A stretch of 17,275 nt of DNA, from assembly GCA_021782295.1 (NCBI GenBank), contig JAJXVC010000013.1:1-17275 (forward strand). Direction: 5' to 3'. Origin of the DNA: a bacterium (GTDB lineage Bacteria > Eremiobacterota > Eremiobacteria > Baltobacterales > Baltobacteraceae). The stretch's first letter is position 1. Each line of letters opens with the position of its first letter. Under the pieces are notes generated by a model. It saw only the letters and a list, made by a program, of their open reading frames with translations, searched no databases and was not told the DNA's origin. This document shows positions 6,808 through 13,926 of the stretch, piece by piece. The position numbers were made by a program, and so were the translations under genes.

Positions 6808-8210
6808 CACGCTTTGGGTTCCGGTCGCAACAACGAACGGTGAAAACCGTAGAGAAAATACACCGCGAGGCCGACTACGAACCAGGCGGCAAAGCGTAGC
6901 CAGGTCGGCAACGATAGGCCCGTGATGAGATAGATGCAGCCGAGAGCTCCCAAAATGGTAAAGAGCGGTGCGAGCGGAGCGCGGAACGGGCGCGGAGCAT
7001 CCGGCTCGACGATGCGCAGCACCAAAACGCCTGCACAGACGATCGCGAATGCCGAGAGCGTTCCGATATTCACGAAATCGAGCAGCGTGGAGAGCGGAAG
7101 CATCGCCGCGAGGACGGCGACGATGACACCGGTGATGACGGTCATACGGGCGGGCGTCCGAAAGACGGGATGAATTCGGGCGACTCCCGGCGGCAACATG
7201 CGATCGCGTGCCATGACATAGAAAATACGGATCTGCCCCAGTAACGACGTCAGCATCACCGTCGTATTGCCGGCGACACCGCCGAAGGCAACAACTGCGT
7301 AGGCGAGGTTGTTGTGCGAAACATTCGCCAGAGCATCGAGCATCGCGGCACCATCGGAGAGCCTCCCGTACGGCATCGCCCCTACCGTTGCATATGCGAT
7401 CGCGACATACAGCACTCCGCCGATCGCGAGTGCAAGGAGGATGCCGATCGGCACGTGGCGTTTGGGTTCGTGCGCTTCTTCGGATGCCACCGTCACGGTG
7501 TCGAAACCAATGTAGGCATAGAACACCAACGCCGTGCTTGCCACGATTCCGTGCCACCCATGCGGCGCGAACGGCGTAAGGTTTGTCGCATGCACGCCGG
7601 GCAATACCACCGCGAGGAATATCAGCATTGAGACGACCTGAAAAATCACCAGCGCGCCGTTGATGCGCGCCGACTCGCGAATGCCGATCGCAACCAACGC
7701 CGCGATCGCCAGCGTAATGAGCGCCGCAATTACATCGAACTGCGGATGCGTCGTAAATACATTTGCCTCGCGCGCCCACGGCGGCAACACAATCCCGACT
7801 TTCGCTAGTAAGTGACCGGCATATTGAGACCACGATGAAGCGGTCGGCGCAACTGAAAGACCGTATTCGAGAATGAGATCCCAACCGATCACCCACGCGA
7901 CAAACTCACCGAGCGTCGCATAGGCATACGTGTAAGCGCTTCCGGCAATCGGGACCATCGACGCAAACTCCGCATAGCAGAGCGCAACGCAGAGGCTCAC
8001 GAGTCCGGAAAACACATATGCGAGTATCACTGCAGGGCCGGCGACGTGCGCACCCGCGCCGATGGTCGGGAAGATGCCACCGAGCATCGTGCCGAGCCCG
8101 ATTGCGGTCAACGCCGGCCAGCCCAGCGCTCGACGCAGCTTCGGCCCATCGTTCTGCACGGATTCGCGCGCGATCGGCTGTCGCGCGACCAATTGACGGA
8201 ACCGACTCAT
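6807..8210 (-). CDS. APC-family amino acid permease, cationic amino acid transporter (CAT) type
   Basis: This 467-residue protein has about 12-14 hydrophobic helices and belongs to the amino acid-polyamine-organocation superfamily. The first-helix break AIGLGTMLGGIFPTIGAGA (residues about 35-53), then SMVPIAGSAYTYAYATLGEF and AWVIGWDLILEYGLSVA, match the CAT subgroup (YfnA-like), which imports cationic and other amino acids. SEEAHEPKRHVPIGI and ARDRMLPPGVARIHPVFRTPA are further subgroup markers. The ATG at 8210 lies 15 bases after the lytic transglycosylase stop, and the gene ends in a one-base overlap with the egtD-like start, so the three probably form one transcript. From that position I infer that it may bring in histidine, the EgtD substrate, or methionine. 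The sequence itself does not settle the substrate. Confidence 0.9.
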   Translation of the reverse strand: MSRFRQLVARQPIARESVQNDGPKLRRALGWPALTAIGLGTMLGGIFPTIGAGAHVAGPAVILAYVFSGLVSLCVALCYAEFASMVPIAGSAYTYAYATLGEFVAWVIGWDLILEYGLSVAPTASSWSQYAGHLLAKVGIVLPPWAREANVFTTHPQFDVIAALITLAIAALVAIGIRESARINGALVIFQVVSMLIFLAVVLPGVHATNLTPFAPHGWHGIVASTALVFYAYIGFDTVTVASEEAHEPKRHVPIGILLALAIGGVLYVAIAYATVGAMPYGRLSDGAAMLDALANVSHNNLAYAVVAFGGVAGNTTVMLTSLLGQIRIFYVMARDRMLPPGVARIHPVFRTPARMTVITGVIVAVLAAMLPLSTLLDFVNIGTLSAFAIVCAGVLVLRIVEPDAPRPFRAPLAPLFTILGALGCIYLITGLSLPTWLRFAAWFVVGLAVYFLYGFHRSLLRPEPKA

Positions 8211-8225
8211 CGTCGGCGCGCTTCT

Positions 8226-8960
8226 CTACAGTCGCAAAAGAATCCGCCCGCGCCGTTCGTACGCTCGCATCCTGTCCCAGCGGTAGCGAATCAATGCGAT
8301 GTATTGTTTGGTCTCTGCATACGGCGGAACGCCGTGATATGCAAGCACCGCGCCGGGTCCGGCGTTATATGCCGCCAAGGCAAGCGCGTACGGCGAGCCG
8401 ACTACCGTTGCGGAACTCGCGTTCTTATAGCGCGCAACGTATCGGCCGAGCAGCCGAGCCGACGCACCGATCGACGCATATGGATCGAACGGATCGAGCC
8501 CTACTTCAGCAGCGGTACCCGGCATAAACTGTCCGATACCGATCGCACCCGACGACGAGAGCGCAAAAGGATCGTATGCGGATTCTTGGAGCAGCGTCGC
8601 GGCGAGGAAGAGCGGCGGCAAAGCACTTGCACGCGCCGATCGTTCCGTAACCACCGCGAGATAGAGGGCTGTAACCGCATCGATACGAGGATTGTCGGCG
8701 AGTATAGCCCGCGCAATCGCAAGCGCATCATGTCGAACGGTGCCGCCGTTCCGCACGAAATCGCCGCCGACGAGGCCATCGAGCAAACGATGTTGCGGCC
8801 AACTTAAGATCGCATTAACGAGCGGAACATCAAAGCGTTGTTTCCTTGCAATCGCGCGCGGCTGGTGCAAGGAGAACGCATTACACGCGCACAAGAGCGC
8901 AAACGTCATCGGCGACGCGCAAGTGAGAAGGGAACGCAACCATGAATATCGTCGGCGCAT
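8226..8960 (-). CDS. Lytic transglycosylase, SLT domain, probable lipoprotein
   Basis: This 244-residue protein cleaves the glycan strands of peptidoglycan with 1,6-anhydromuramic acid formation. The C-terminal SLT domain (about 113-235) has the catalytic Glu126 in LLQESAYDP, then SSSGAIGIGQFMPGTA at 135-150, AAYNAGPGAV at 196-205 and a YIALIRYRW end, as in MltC/Slt70-type enzymes. The N-terminus MRRRYSWLRS, then a hydrophobic stretch ending in LLCAC, suggests a lipoprotein modified at Cys26, although Cys at -2 is unusual. Between the two is a roughly 80-residue helical region I do not recognise. I chose the ATG at 8960 because GAGGA lies nine bases upstream; an internal ATG at 8909 has no such site and would shorten the charged signal. 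The start overlaps the diverging gene at 8942 by 19 bases. It heads the permease-egtD transcription unit. Confidence 0.87.
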   Translation of the reverse strand: MRRRYSWLRSLLTCASPMTFALLCACNAFSLHQPRAIARKQRFDVPLVNAILSWPQHRLLDGLVGGDFVRNGGTVRHDALAIARAILADNPRIDAVTALYLAVVTERSARASALPPLFLAATLLQESAYDPFALSSSGAIGIGQFMPGTAAEVGLDPFDPYASIGASARLLGRYVARYKNASSATVVGSPYALALAAYNAGPGAVLAYHGVPPYAETKQYIALIRYRWDRMRAYERRGRILLRL

Positions 8961-9475
8961 TATTCATCGTCCTCGTTATCGGTGATCTCGGCTCGACCTT
9001 CTTCTATCACGTTCCGCAGCACCTTTGGTTCACGTTGCATTTGCGCACCCACCACGATCGCCGTCGTTCCTATTGGGATCACGCCGTCCTCTCTCGTGAC
9101 CCTGCTATTCTGCTCGACGGCTTTTTCGGGGCGATCCCCTACCTCGTCGTCGCAGCGCTCGCCGCCCGGCTCTCGTGGGAAGGAGCCCTCCTCGGCCTCC
9201 TCCTTGGCCAGATGCACGTCTGGTGGCGCCACACCACCGAGCTCGGCTGGAAGAGCCCGCGCTGGGTCGAGGCGATCCTCCGCCCCCTGCAGATCGTGCT
9301 TCCCGAGGATCATGACGGCCACCACCGAAACCCCGAGGTCGAGTTCGGCGACATCTTCCGTTTCTACGATGCTCCGGCTCGAGCGCTCATCAGCCTTCTC
9401 GCCCCGACTAGCCGCCGCACCCGCAACGCGTCAACGCGACGTCGGCGAGCGAAAAGGATACCGGTGCGCGCCTAA
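8942..9475 (+). CDS. Small histidine-rich membrane protein, fatty acid hydroxylase/sterol desaturase superfamily-like
   Basis: The 177-residue protein has hydrophobic segments near residues 2-21, 62-76 and 79-91, and three histidine clusters: His33-x3-His37-His38, His92-x4-His97 (HVWWRH) and His124-x2-His127-His128 (HDGHH). The stretch HHRNPEVEFGDIFRFYDAPAR resembles the closing motif of the di-iron fatty acid hydroxylase/sterol desaturase superfamily, where HxxHH is followed by a G-[DN]-x-F-x-F-x-D pattern. It is shorter than most members, and the second cluster is sparse, so the assignment is tentative; another integral-membrane metalloprotein is possible. A basic tail (RRTRNASTRRRRAKR) follows. 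The start has GAAGGGA about eight bases upstream. Its stop is 10 bases before an MGDG-synthase-like glycosyltransferase, which suggests action on a membrane lipid. Confidence 0.68.
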   Translation: MNIVGALFIVLVIGDLGSTFFYHVPQHLWFTLHLRTHHDRRRSYWDHAVLSRDPAILLDGFFGAIPYLVVAALAARLSWEGALLGLLLGQMHVWWRHTTELGWKSPRWVEAILRPLQIVLPEDHDGHHRNPEVEFGDIFRFYDAPARALISLLAPTSRRTRNASTRRRRAKRIPVRA

Positions 9476-9485
9476 CGGGGAGATA

Positions 9486-10676
9486 ATGGCAAAGCGCGCA
9501 CTTTTTCTTATTTCGGATACCGGTGGTGGGCATCGAAGCGCCAGCAACGCAATTTGCGCAGCGCTCGACGAACGCACCAACCCCTCGTTCGAACATCGCA
9601 TCGATGACGTCGCGGCGCACTGCGCATTTCCGCTTACCCAACTGGGCTTGGGATACAGCATGGCGCTTCGTTACGCTCCTCCGGTCTATGGTGCGCTCTA
9701 CTATGCAACCAACGGTCGGCGTCGCTATCGCGCGCTGGTGCGTTTTTGCGAGCCGCTCTATCGCGAACGGTTGCGGAACCTTTTCCTCGAATATCGCCCC
9801 GACGTCATCGTCTCGGTCCACCCGTTACTCAATCATGCCGCGCTACGCGCACGAGCGGATGCGGGGCTCAACCATATTCCGATCGTGACCGTCATCACCG
9901 ATCTCGGGAAAGTGCACGAGTCCTGGCTGACGCCCGATGCCGACGCCATCGTCGTTCCCGCCCGCGAAGTCTACCTGCGCGCGCTTTCGCGCGGGGTCTC
10001 GCCGGCGCGCCTGCGTTGGCTCGGGCATCCGATCCACCCGAAATTCGACGACGTCGTCGGCACCAAACAGGAATTGCGCAACGAACTCGGGCTGCCGCAA
10101 AAAGCATCGATCGTCATGCTCATGGCTGGCGGCGAAGGCGGCGGTAAATTGATGACCACGGCGATCGCTCTTGCAAAGGCGCACCTTCCCGTCGAACTCG
10201 TCGTTGTCTGCGGACGCAACGAGGCGCTTCGCGAGCGGCTCGCCGAACTCGCGCCGACGCTTCCGACGCCGATGCACCTCCTCGGCTTCACGGATCAGAT
10301 TCCCGAATATTTCCGCGCCGTCGATCTGCTCGTCACCAAAGCCGGCCCGGGATCGCTAGCCGAAGCGAATGCAGCGCAATTGCCGGTCGTCGTCTACGAT
10401 TACGTGCCGGGGCAAGAACGCGGCAATGTCGATTTCGTACGCAAGAACGGGCTTGGGGAGGTCGCGCTGCACGGCGCGGCACAGGTCGTCGCTTCGGTCG
10501 AACGGATGATCGGCGACCCCGCCCGACTCGCGCAGATTCGCATTCGCCAGGAAGAGGTCGCTCCGAAAGCATCCTCACGTCGAATCGCCGCGCTGATCTC
10601 GCAGATCGCCGTCGATGGAACGATTCCCGCCGACGATTCCCCGTTCGCTCCGCAACTCCAACTCGCCGCGTTCTAA
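9486..10676 (+). CDS. MGDG synthase/UgtP-type diacylglycerol glycosyltransferase
   Basis: This 396-residue GT-B-fold enzyme probably transfers a hexose from a UDP-sugar to diacylglycerol or a related lipid. The N-terminal MGDG-synthase-type domain (about 1-170) opens with ALFLISDTGGGHRSASNAI at residues 5-23, a motif shared by plant MGD and Bacillus UgtP, and includes DVIVSVHPLLNH and VTVITDLGKVHESWL. The C-terminal glycosyltransferase-28-type domain (about 205-370) has MLMAGGEGGGK, LLGFTDQIPEYFRAVDLLVTK, GPGSLAEANAAQLPVVVYDY and PGQERGNVDFV, the expected nucleotide-sugar site. The ATG at 9486 has GGGGAG just upstream. It follows the hydroxylase-like gene by 10 bases, so both are probably co-transcribed. 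Product (galacto- or glucolipid, mono or processive) cannot be told from sequence. Confidence 0.9.
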   Translation: MAKRALFLISDTGGGHRSASNAICAALDERTNPSFEHRIDDVAAHCAFPLTQLGLGYSMALRYAPPVYGALYYATNGRRRYRALVRFCEPLYRERLRNLFLEYRPDVIVSVHPLLNHAALRARADAGLNHIPIVTVITDLGKVHESWLTPDADAIVVPAREVYLRALSRGVSPARLRWLGHPIHPKFDDVVGTKQELRNELGLPQKASIVMLMAGGEGGGKLMTTAIALAKAHLPVELVVVCGRNEALRERLAELAPTLPTPMHLLGFTDQIPEYFRAVDLLVTKAGPGSLAEANAAQLPVVVYDYVPGQERGNVDFVRKNGLGEVALHGAAQVVASVERMIGDPARLAQIRIRQEEVAPKASSRRIAALISQIAVDGTIPADDSPFAPQLQLAAF

Positions 10677-10679
10677 GAA

Positions 10680-10696
10680 CTGAGCGACGCGCTCGG
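10680..10696. terminator. Short hairpin between convergent genes, possible bidirectional terminator
   Basis: The 41 bases between the convergent glycosyltransferase and dehydrogenase genes contain a 7-bp stem (CTGAGCG, loop ACG, CGCTCGG, one G-T wobble). No T-tract follows on either strand, so intrinsic termination would be weak at best. Confidence 0.3.
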
Positions 10697-10717
10697 GGTT
10701 ACCGCGTGCCGCTTCGC

Positions 10718-11488
10718 CTATTTCGCGACTAAACGGCGCGAGATACGCAACAACAGCGAACGTGGGGTAATCTTCGGTGAAAAGGCGAGCGCGGCATTCA
10801 TCACGCCGGGAACGACGACGCGCTTCCCGCGTTTCCAACCCTCATAACCTGCGCGCGCAACATCCGAGGCATCGGCGAGCGGTTGCATCGAGAGCAGCGG
10901 CGTGCCCTCCATTTTTGCGCGCGTAAAGAATGCGGTCTTCGTTGCACCCGGGCAGAGGCAGCTCACGGTGACGCCGTTTCCGCGTGCCTCTTCCCAGAGC
11001 GCCTCGGAGAGCGAAAGGACGAATGCCTTACTCGCGTAGTAGGTTGCCATCAGCGGTCCGGGGAGAAAGGCCGCAGTCGAGGCAACATTGATGATTCCGC
11101 CGCTACGCGCCGCGAGCATCCCCGGTAGATAGTTTCGCGTCAATCTTGCAAGCGCAAGAACATCGAGCCGAATTTCGTCGGCGATATCGTTCTCCGACAA
11201 CTCCGCGTAGGGGCCATTGTTCGCGAAACCCGCATTATTGACTAAGAGATCGCACCGCGGAACCGCTGCGGTGATCTTTGCGATGCTATCGTCGAGCGTC
11301 AGATCCGCAGCGATACACGTAACCGCAACACCGCATTTTTCGCGAATATCGGCGGCAATCGATTCCAGGCGTTCGCGCGAGCGCGCAACGAGCACACAAT
11401 CGTAGCCGTCGGCCGCGAGTACGCGCGCGAACTCCAAGCCGATTCCGCCGGATGCACCGGTGATCAGCGCGAGCGGACGAGCGCTCAC
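10718..11488 (-). CDS. Short-chain dehydrogenase/reductase (SDR)
   Basis: With the GTG at 11488 the protein has 256 residues, a classical SDR length. The Rossmann cofactor motif TGASGGIG is at residues 10-17, NNAG at 84-87, catalytic Ser137 in NVASTAAF, and Tyr150-x3-Lys154 in TYYASK. The pattern ALITGASGGIGLEFARVLAADGYDCVLVARSRERL is that of the DltE/YqjQ-like subgroup, with Arg after the second beta strand favouring NADP. The frame is open 13 codons further, to a GTG at 11527, but the 11488 start overlaps the upstream hydrolase stop as GTGA and fits family N-termini, so I prefer it. It is the last gene of a kinase-hydrolase-dehydrogenase operon. Substrate unknown. Confidence 0.9.
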   Translation of the reverse strand: MSARPLALITGASGGIGLEFARVLAADGYDCVLVARSRERLESIAADIREKCGVAVTCIAADLTLDDSIAKITAAVPRCDLLVNNAGFANNGPYAELSENDIADEIRLDVLALARLTRNYLPGMLAARSGGIINVASTAAFLPGPLMATYYASKAFVLSLSEALWEEARGNGVTVSCLCPGATKTAFFTRAKMEGTPLLSMQPLADASDVARAGYEGWKRGKRVVVPGVMNAALAFSPKITPRSLLLRISRRLVAK

Positions 11489-12201
11489 GGCAAGTTCATG
11501 CGAAGGAACTCCAACGAAAACGCCCACGCCTCTTCGGCAACGGCGCCGCGATATGAGTCACGGTCGCGCGATGCGAACCCATGCCCCGCATCGGGATACA
11601 GATGCATCGAAAATTTCTTTTTCGCCTCCGATAGCGCTTGCGCGAGGCGTCCATGCTCCACCGGGGTGATGCTGGCATCGTCGGCACCGTAATGCAGCAT
11701 CACCGGAGCCCGCAACTCACCGACGCGCCCCACCAAGATCGGGCGACCGAGGCTCTCTTCTTCCGGAGCGATACCGCCGGCATAGAAGGGAACCGCTGCG
11801 CCGATCCGATCGGGAAATTCTAAAGCGCTTAAGAACGCAAGCCGCCCGCCCATGCAAAAACCGAGTGCGCCGAACGGCGCCTTTGCGACGTCGTGACGCG
11901 CGTCGAGCCAAGCCATGGCATCGCGAATGTAGCCAAGCCATTCGGCATCGGTTCGCCCCTGCAAAATCGGACGAATTTGCGCGAAGTCACCGTATCCGAA
12001 GGTTCGACCATCGAAAAAATCCGGCGCGATGGCAAGAAAACCCGCACGCGCGAGCCGGTCGCATTCGGACGCGATATAATTATTGACGCCGAAGGCCTCC
12101 TGGTACAGAAGCACCGCACGATGCGGTCCGGGCGATTCGGGAAGTGCAACGTACGCACGACGCTCGCCGTAGGTTATAAACGCACCGTGAAGATTATCCA
12201 T
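11485..12201 (-). CDS. Dienelactone hydrolase family protein
   Basis: This 238-residue alpha/beta hydrolase belongs to the carboxymethylenebutenolidase family. The catalytic triad is visible: nucleophile Cys116 in GFCMGGRLA, Asp in YGADDASI (residues 174-175) and His207 in DAGHGF. Glu35 in LLYQEAFGVN is the residue that activates the cysteine in true dienelactone hydrolases. The classical role is opening dienelactones in chlorocatechol degradation, but many members act on other lactones or esters, and no catechol genes lie nearby. The ATG at 12201 has GGAGG about 11 bases upstream, inside the end of the ROK kinase gene, which it overlaps by eight bases. Its stop overlaps the dehydrogenase start. 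A soluble, cytoplasmic enzyme is likely, as no signal peptide is seen. Confidence 0.9.
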   Translation of the reverse strand: MDNLHGAFITYGERRAYVALPESPGPHRAVLLYQEAFGVNNYIASECDRLARAGFLAIAPDFFDGRTFGYGDFAQIRPILQGRTDAEWLGYIRDAMAWLDARHDVAKAPFGALGFCMGGRLAFLSALEFPDRIGAAVPFYAGGIAPEEESLGRPILVGRVGELRAPVMLHYGADDASITPVEHGRLAQALSEAKKKFSMHLYPDAGHGFASRDRDSYRGAVAEEAWAFSLEFLRMNLP

Positions 12202-13147
12202 GTTTATCGAGTCCTCCCTGAAGAGCCATCATCGCCGCGCCGACTTGGCCGGCATCGTTGCCAAGACGTGCGATTTCGATTCGCGTCGTTCCTTTCGGCG
12301 CCATCGTCGTTAATTCATCAACGCGCGCCCGAACTGCATCGACCATAAAATCGCCGGCGCTCGAGACGCCTCCCCCAAGGGCGATAAGCTCGGGATTGGT
12401 AAACGCGATGACATTTGACAATCCAAGCGCAAGGTCGCTTGTGTAATTTTTCCATGCCGTAAGCGCGTGCAGATCCCCGGCCTGCGCAGCTTTGCGAATT
12501 TTCTTCGAGCCGAGTTTTCCTTTATCGGGATCGAGCAAGAAACTGCGTGGGAAGGAAGCTGCAATCGCCATCGCATGCCGGATGAGCCCGGTCCCCGAGG
12601 CCTGTGCCTCCATGCAGCCGATCTTGCCGCATCCGCAAACAAACCCGGTCTCCGGGCGAATTTGGTGGTGCCCGATCTCCCCGGCTGCAAAGCCGTGCCC
12701 GAGAATCAACTCACCGTCGGCGACGATCCCGCCGCCGATCCCCGTTCCCAGCGTCAGCATGACGAAATCGCTCGCGCCTCGACCGGTGCCGAAGTGATAC
12801 TCGCCCAACGTCGCGCAGCGCGCGTCGTTCCCGACGAAGACTTGCATCCCAAGCGCTTCGCGAAGCCGCTTTCCGAGCGGCACGCCGAACCAGCCGAAAT
12901 TCGGGCTATACCGGACCGAGCCGTCGTGTAAGTCGATGTTTCCCGGCGAGCCGATGCCGATCGCCTCGACCTTCGCCGGTGCCGAACTCTTTGCCGCGCC
13001 CGCGACCTCGGCGACGACTGCGACGACGCGCTCGAACGTAAGATCGCTCAGATCGCGTTCGTGTTGGCTATGAATCGTGCCGTCATCGGTGATGACGGCT
13101 GCGGTGACATGCGATCCACCTAGATCGATCCCGATTGCAGTTTTCAT
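12194..13147 (-). CDS. ROK-family sugar kinase, probable glucokinase
   Basis: This 317-residue protein phosphorylates a hexose at the 6-OH with ATP, probably glucose. It has the ATP-binding IGIDLGGSHVTAAVI at residues 5-19, catalytic Asp108 in VGNDARCATLGE, TLGTGIGGGIVADGE at 132-146, GEIGHHQI with zinc ligand His160, and the zinc-binding CGCGKIGCMEAQAS (Cys171, Cys173, Cys178). C-terminal FTNPELIALGGGVS completes the family pattern. There is no helix-turn-helix domain, so it is a kinase and not a ROK repressor. N-acetylmannosamine, N-acetylglucosamine or fructose are other possible substrates. The ATG at 13147 is the first gene of the three-gene minus-strand operon and diverges from the YkgJ-like gene across 64 bases. 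Confidence 0.92.
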   Translation of the reverse strand: MKTAIGIDLGGSHVTAAVITDDGTIHSQHERDLSDLTFERVVAVVAEVAGAAKSSAPAKVEAIGIGSPGNIDLHDGSVRYSPNFGWFGVPLGKRLREALGMQVFVGNDARCATLGEYHFGTGRGASDFVMLTLGTGIGGGIVADGELILGHGFAAGEIGHHQIRPETGFVCGCGKIGCMEAQASGTGLIRHAMAIAASFPRSFLLDPDKGKLGSKKIRKAAQAGDLHALTAWKNYTSDLALGLSNVIAFTNPELIALGGGVSSAGDFMVDAVRARVDELTTMAPKGTTRIEIARLGNDAGQVGAAMMALQGGLDKHG

Positions 13148-13211
13148 GGCTTTTGCGGGTATTCCTCAGCGGCAAAGGCCACCCCCGCCGGGCTGGTCGA
13201 ATCACTACCGA

Positions 13212-13889
13212 ATGGAAACGATCGATCTCACGCGACTGCGTGCATACACCAAAGAGACCGGACAGCCGACACATCCGGAAATGCTCGACACCCGCCCTAT
13301 GGAGCACGTAACGAAAATCGAGATCGACGAGGAGCATATTACCGTCGAATTCGACGAACGCACGACACGCTATTATAACGCGAACGAAATCGTCAAACGC
13401 GAATGGGTTTATAAGTATAACGACGACGCCGCATTCGTGCGCGCGATCGCCGGCGTCATCGATCTCGCGCGCAAGCATCTCAAAGATTTACCGGAAAATA
13501 TCGCCTGCCCACCCGGTTGCGCGGAATGCTGCAGCGGATACGAACCGTTCGTCACTCGCGCCGATATCGAACGGCTCGCCGCGCACCTCAACATGAGCAC
13601 CGCCGACGTGATGCGCGAGTATATCGTCGAACGACGCTCCGCCGACGGCTATCATCTTGGGTGGGTTCGAAAGGTCACCGAAGATGTCGCCGATCGTTGC
13701 GTTTTTCTAAAAGGTTCGAAAAGCGGTCGCTATTATTGCGGCGTTTATGAAGGCCGTCCCGGTGACTGCCGTGAGTTTTCGCCGATCGGCTGCGACGATG
13801 TCGACGATATGATCTCGCGCCGTACGAAGTTCGAACCCGGATCACCGTTCCAGCCGAAAAAACGAGCGACGCGCAAAACGCGCCGCTAA
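13212..13889 (+). CDS. YkgJ-family cysteine-cluster protein with N-terminal extension
   Basis: The 225-residue protein carries the YkgJ-type cysteine cluster (predicted zinc- or iron-chelating, function unproven). Cysteines are at 99, 103, 106 and 107 (ACPPGCAECC), 163 (DRCVFL), 176 (YYCGVYEGRPGDC), 186 and 194 (SPIGCDD). The C-P-x-G-C-x-x-C-C start and the Y-x-x-R-P-x-x-C core are the family signature. Residues 1-95, with KIEIDEEHITVEFDERTTRYYN, form an extension outside the cluster that I cannot assign. The C-terminus is basic (KKRATRKTRR). I chose the ATG at 13212 because the open frame further upstream is proline-rich and antisense to the ROK gene; no Shine-Dalgarno is seen, so leaderless translation is possible. 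The beta-propeller gene follows after 37 bases. Confidence 0.82.
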   Translation: METIDLTRLRAYTKETGQPTHPEMLDTRPMEHVTKIEIDEEHITVEFDERTTRYYNANEIVKREWVYKYNDDAAFVRAIAGVIDLARKHLKDLPENIACPPGCAECCSGYEPFVTRADIERLAAHLNMSTADVMREYIVERRSADGYHLGWVRKVTEDVADRCVFLKGSKSGRYYCGVYEGRPGDCREFSPIGCDDVDDMISRRTKFEPGSPFQPKKRATRKTRR

Positions 13890-13913
13890 CCCAAACCGTC
13901 GCACCGAAATTAC

Positions 13914-13919
13914 AGGAGG
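13914..13919 (+). promoter_or_regulatory. Strong Shine-Dalgarno AGGAGG before the secreted propeller gene
   Basis: A perfect AGGAGG lies seven bases before the ATG at 13927 and confirms that start. Most other genes here have weak or absent sites, so this gene is probably well translated. Confidence 0.7.
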
Positions 13920-13926
13920 CCGTCCC

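Noticed and set aside
6808..7896. Upstream extension of the egtD-like frame, giving an apparent 692-residue fusion.
   Set aside because: The extra part is an Arg/Cys-rich shadow of the permease gene on the same strand in another frame. EgtD family length and the TGATG junction fix the start at 6807.
11460..12348. Plus-strand open frames opposite the dienelactone hydrolase and ROK genes.
   Set aside because: They are antisense to genes with intact catalytic motifs and show only Arg/Ser/Pro-rich composition.
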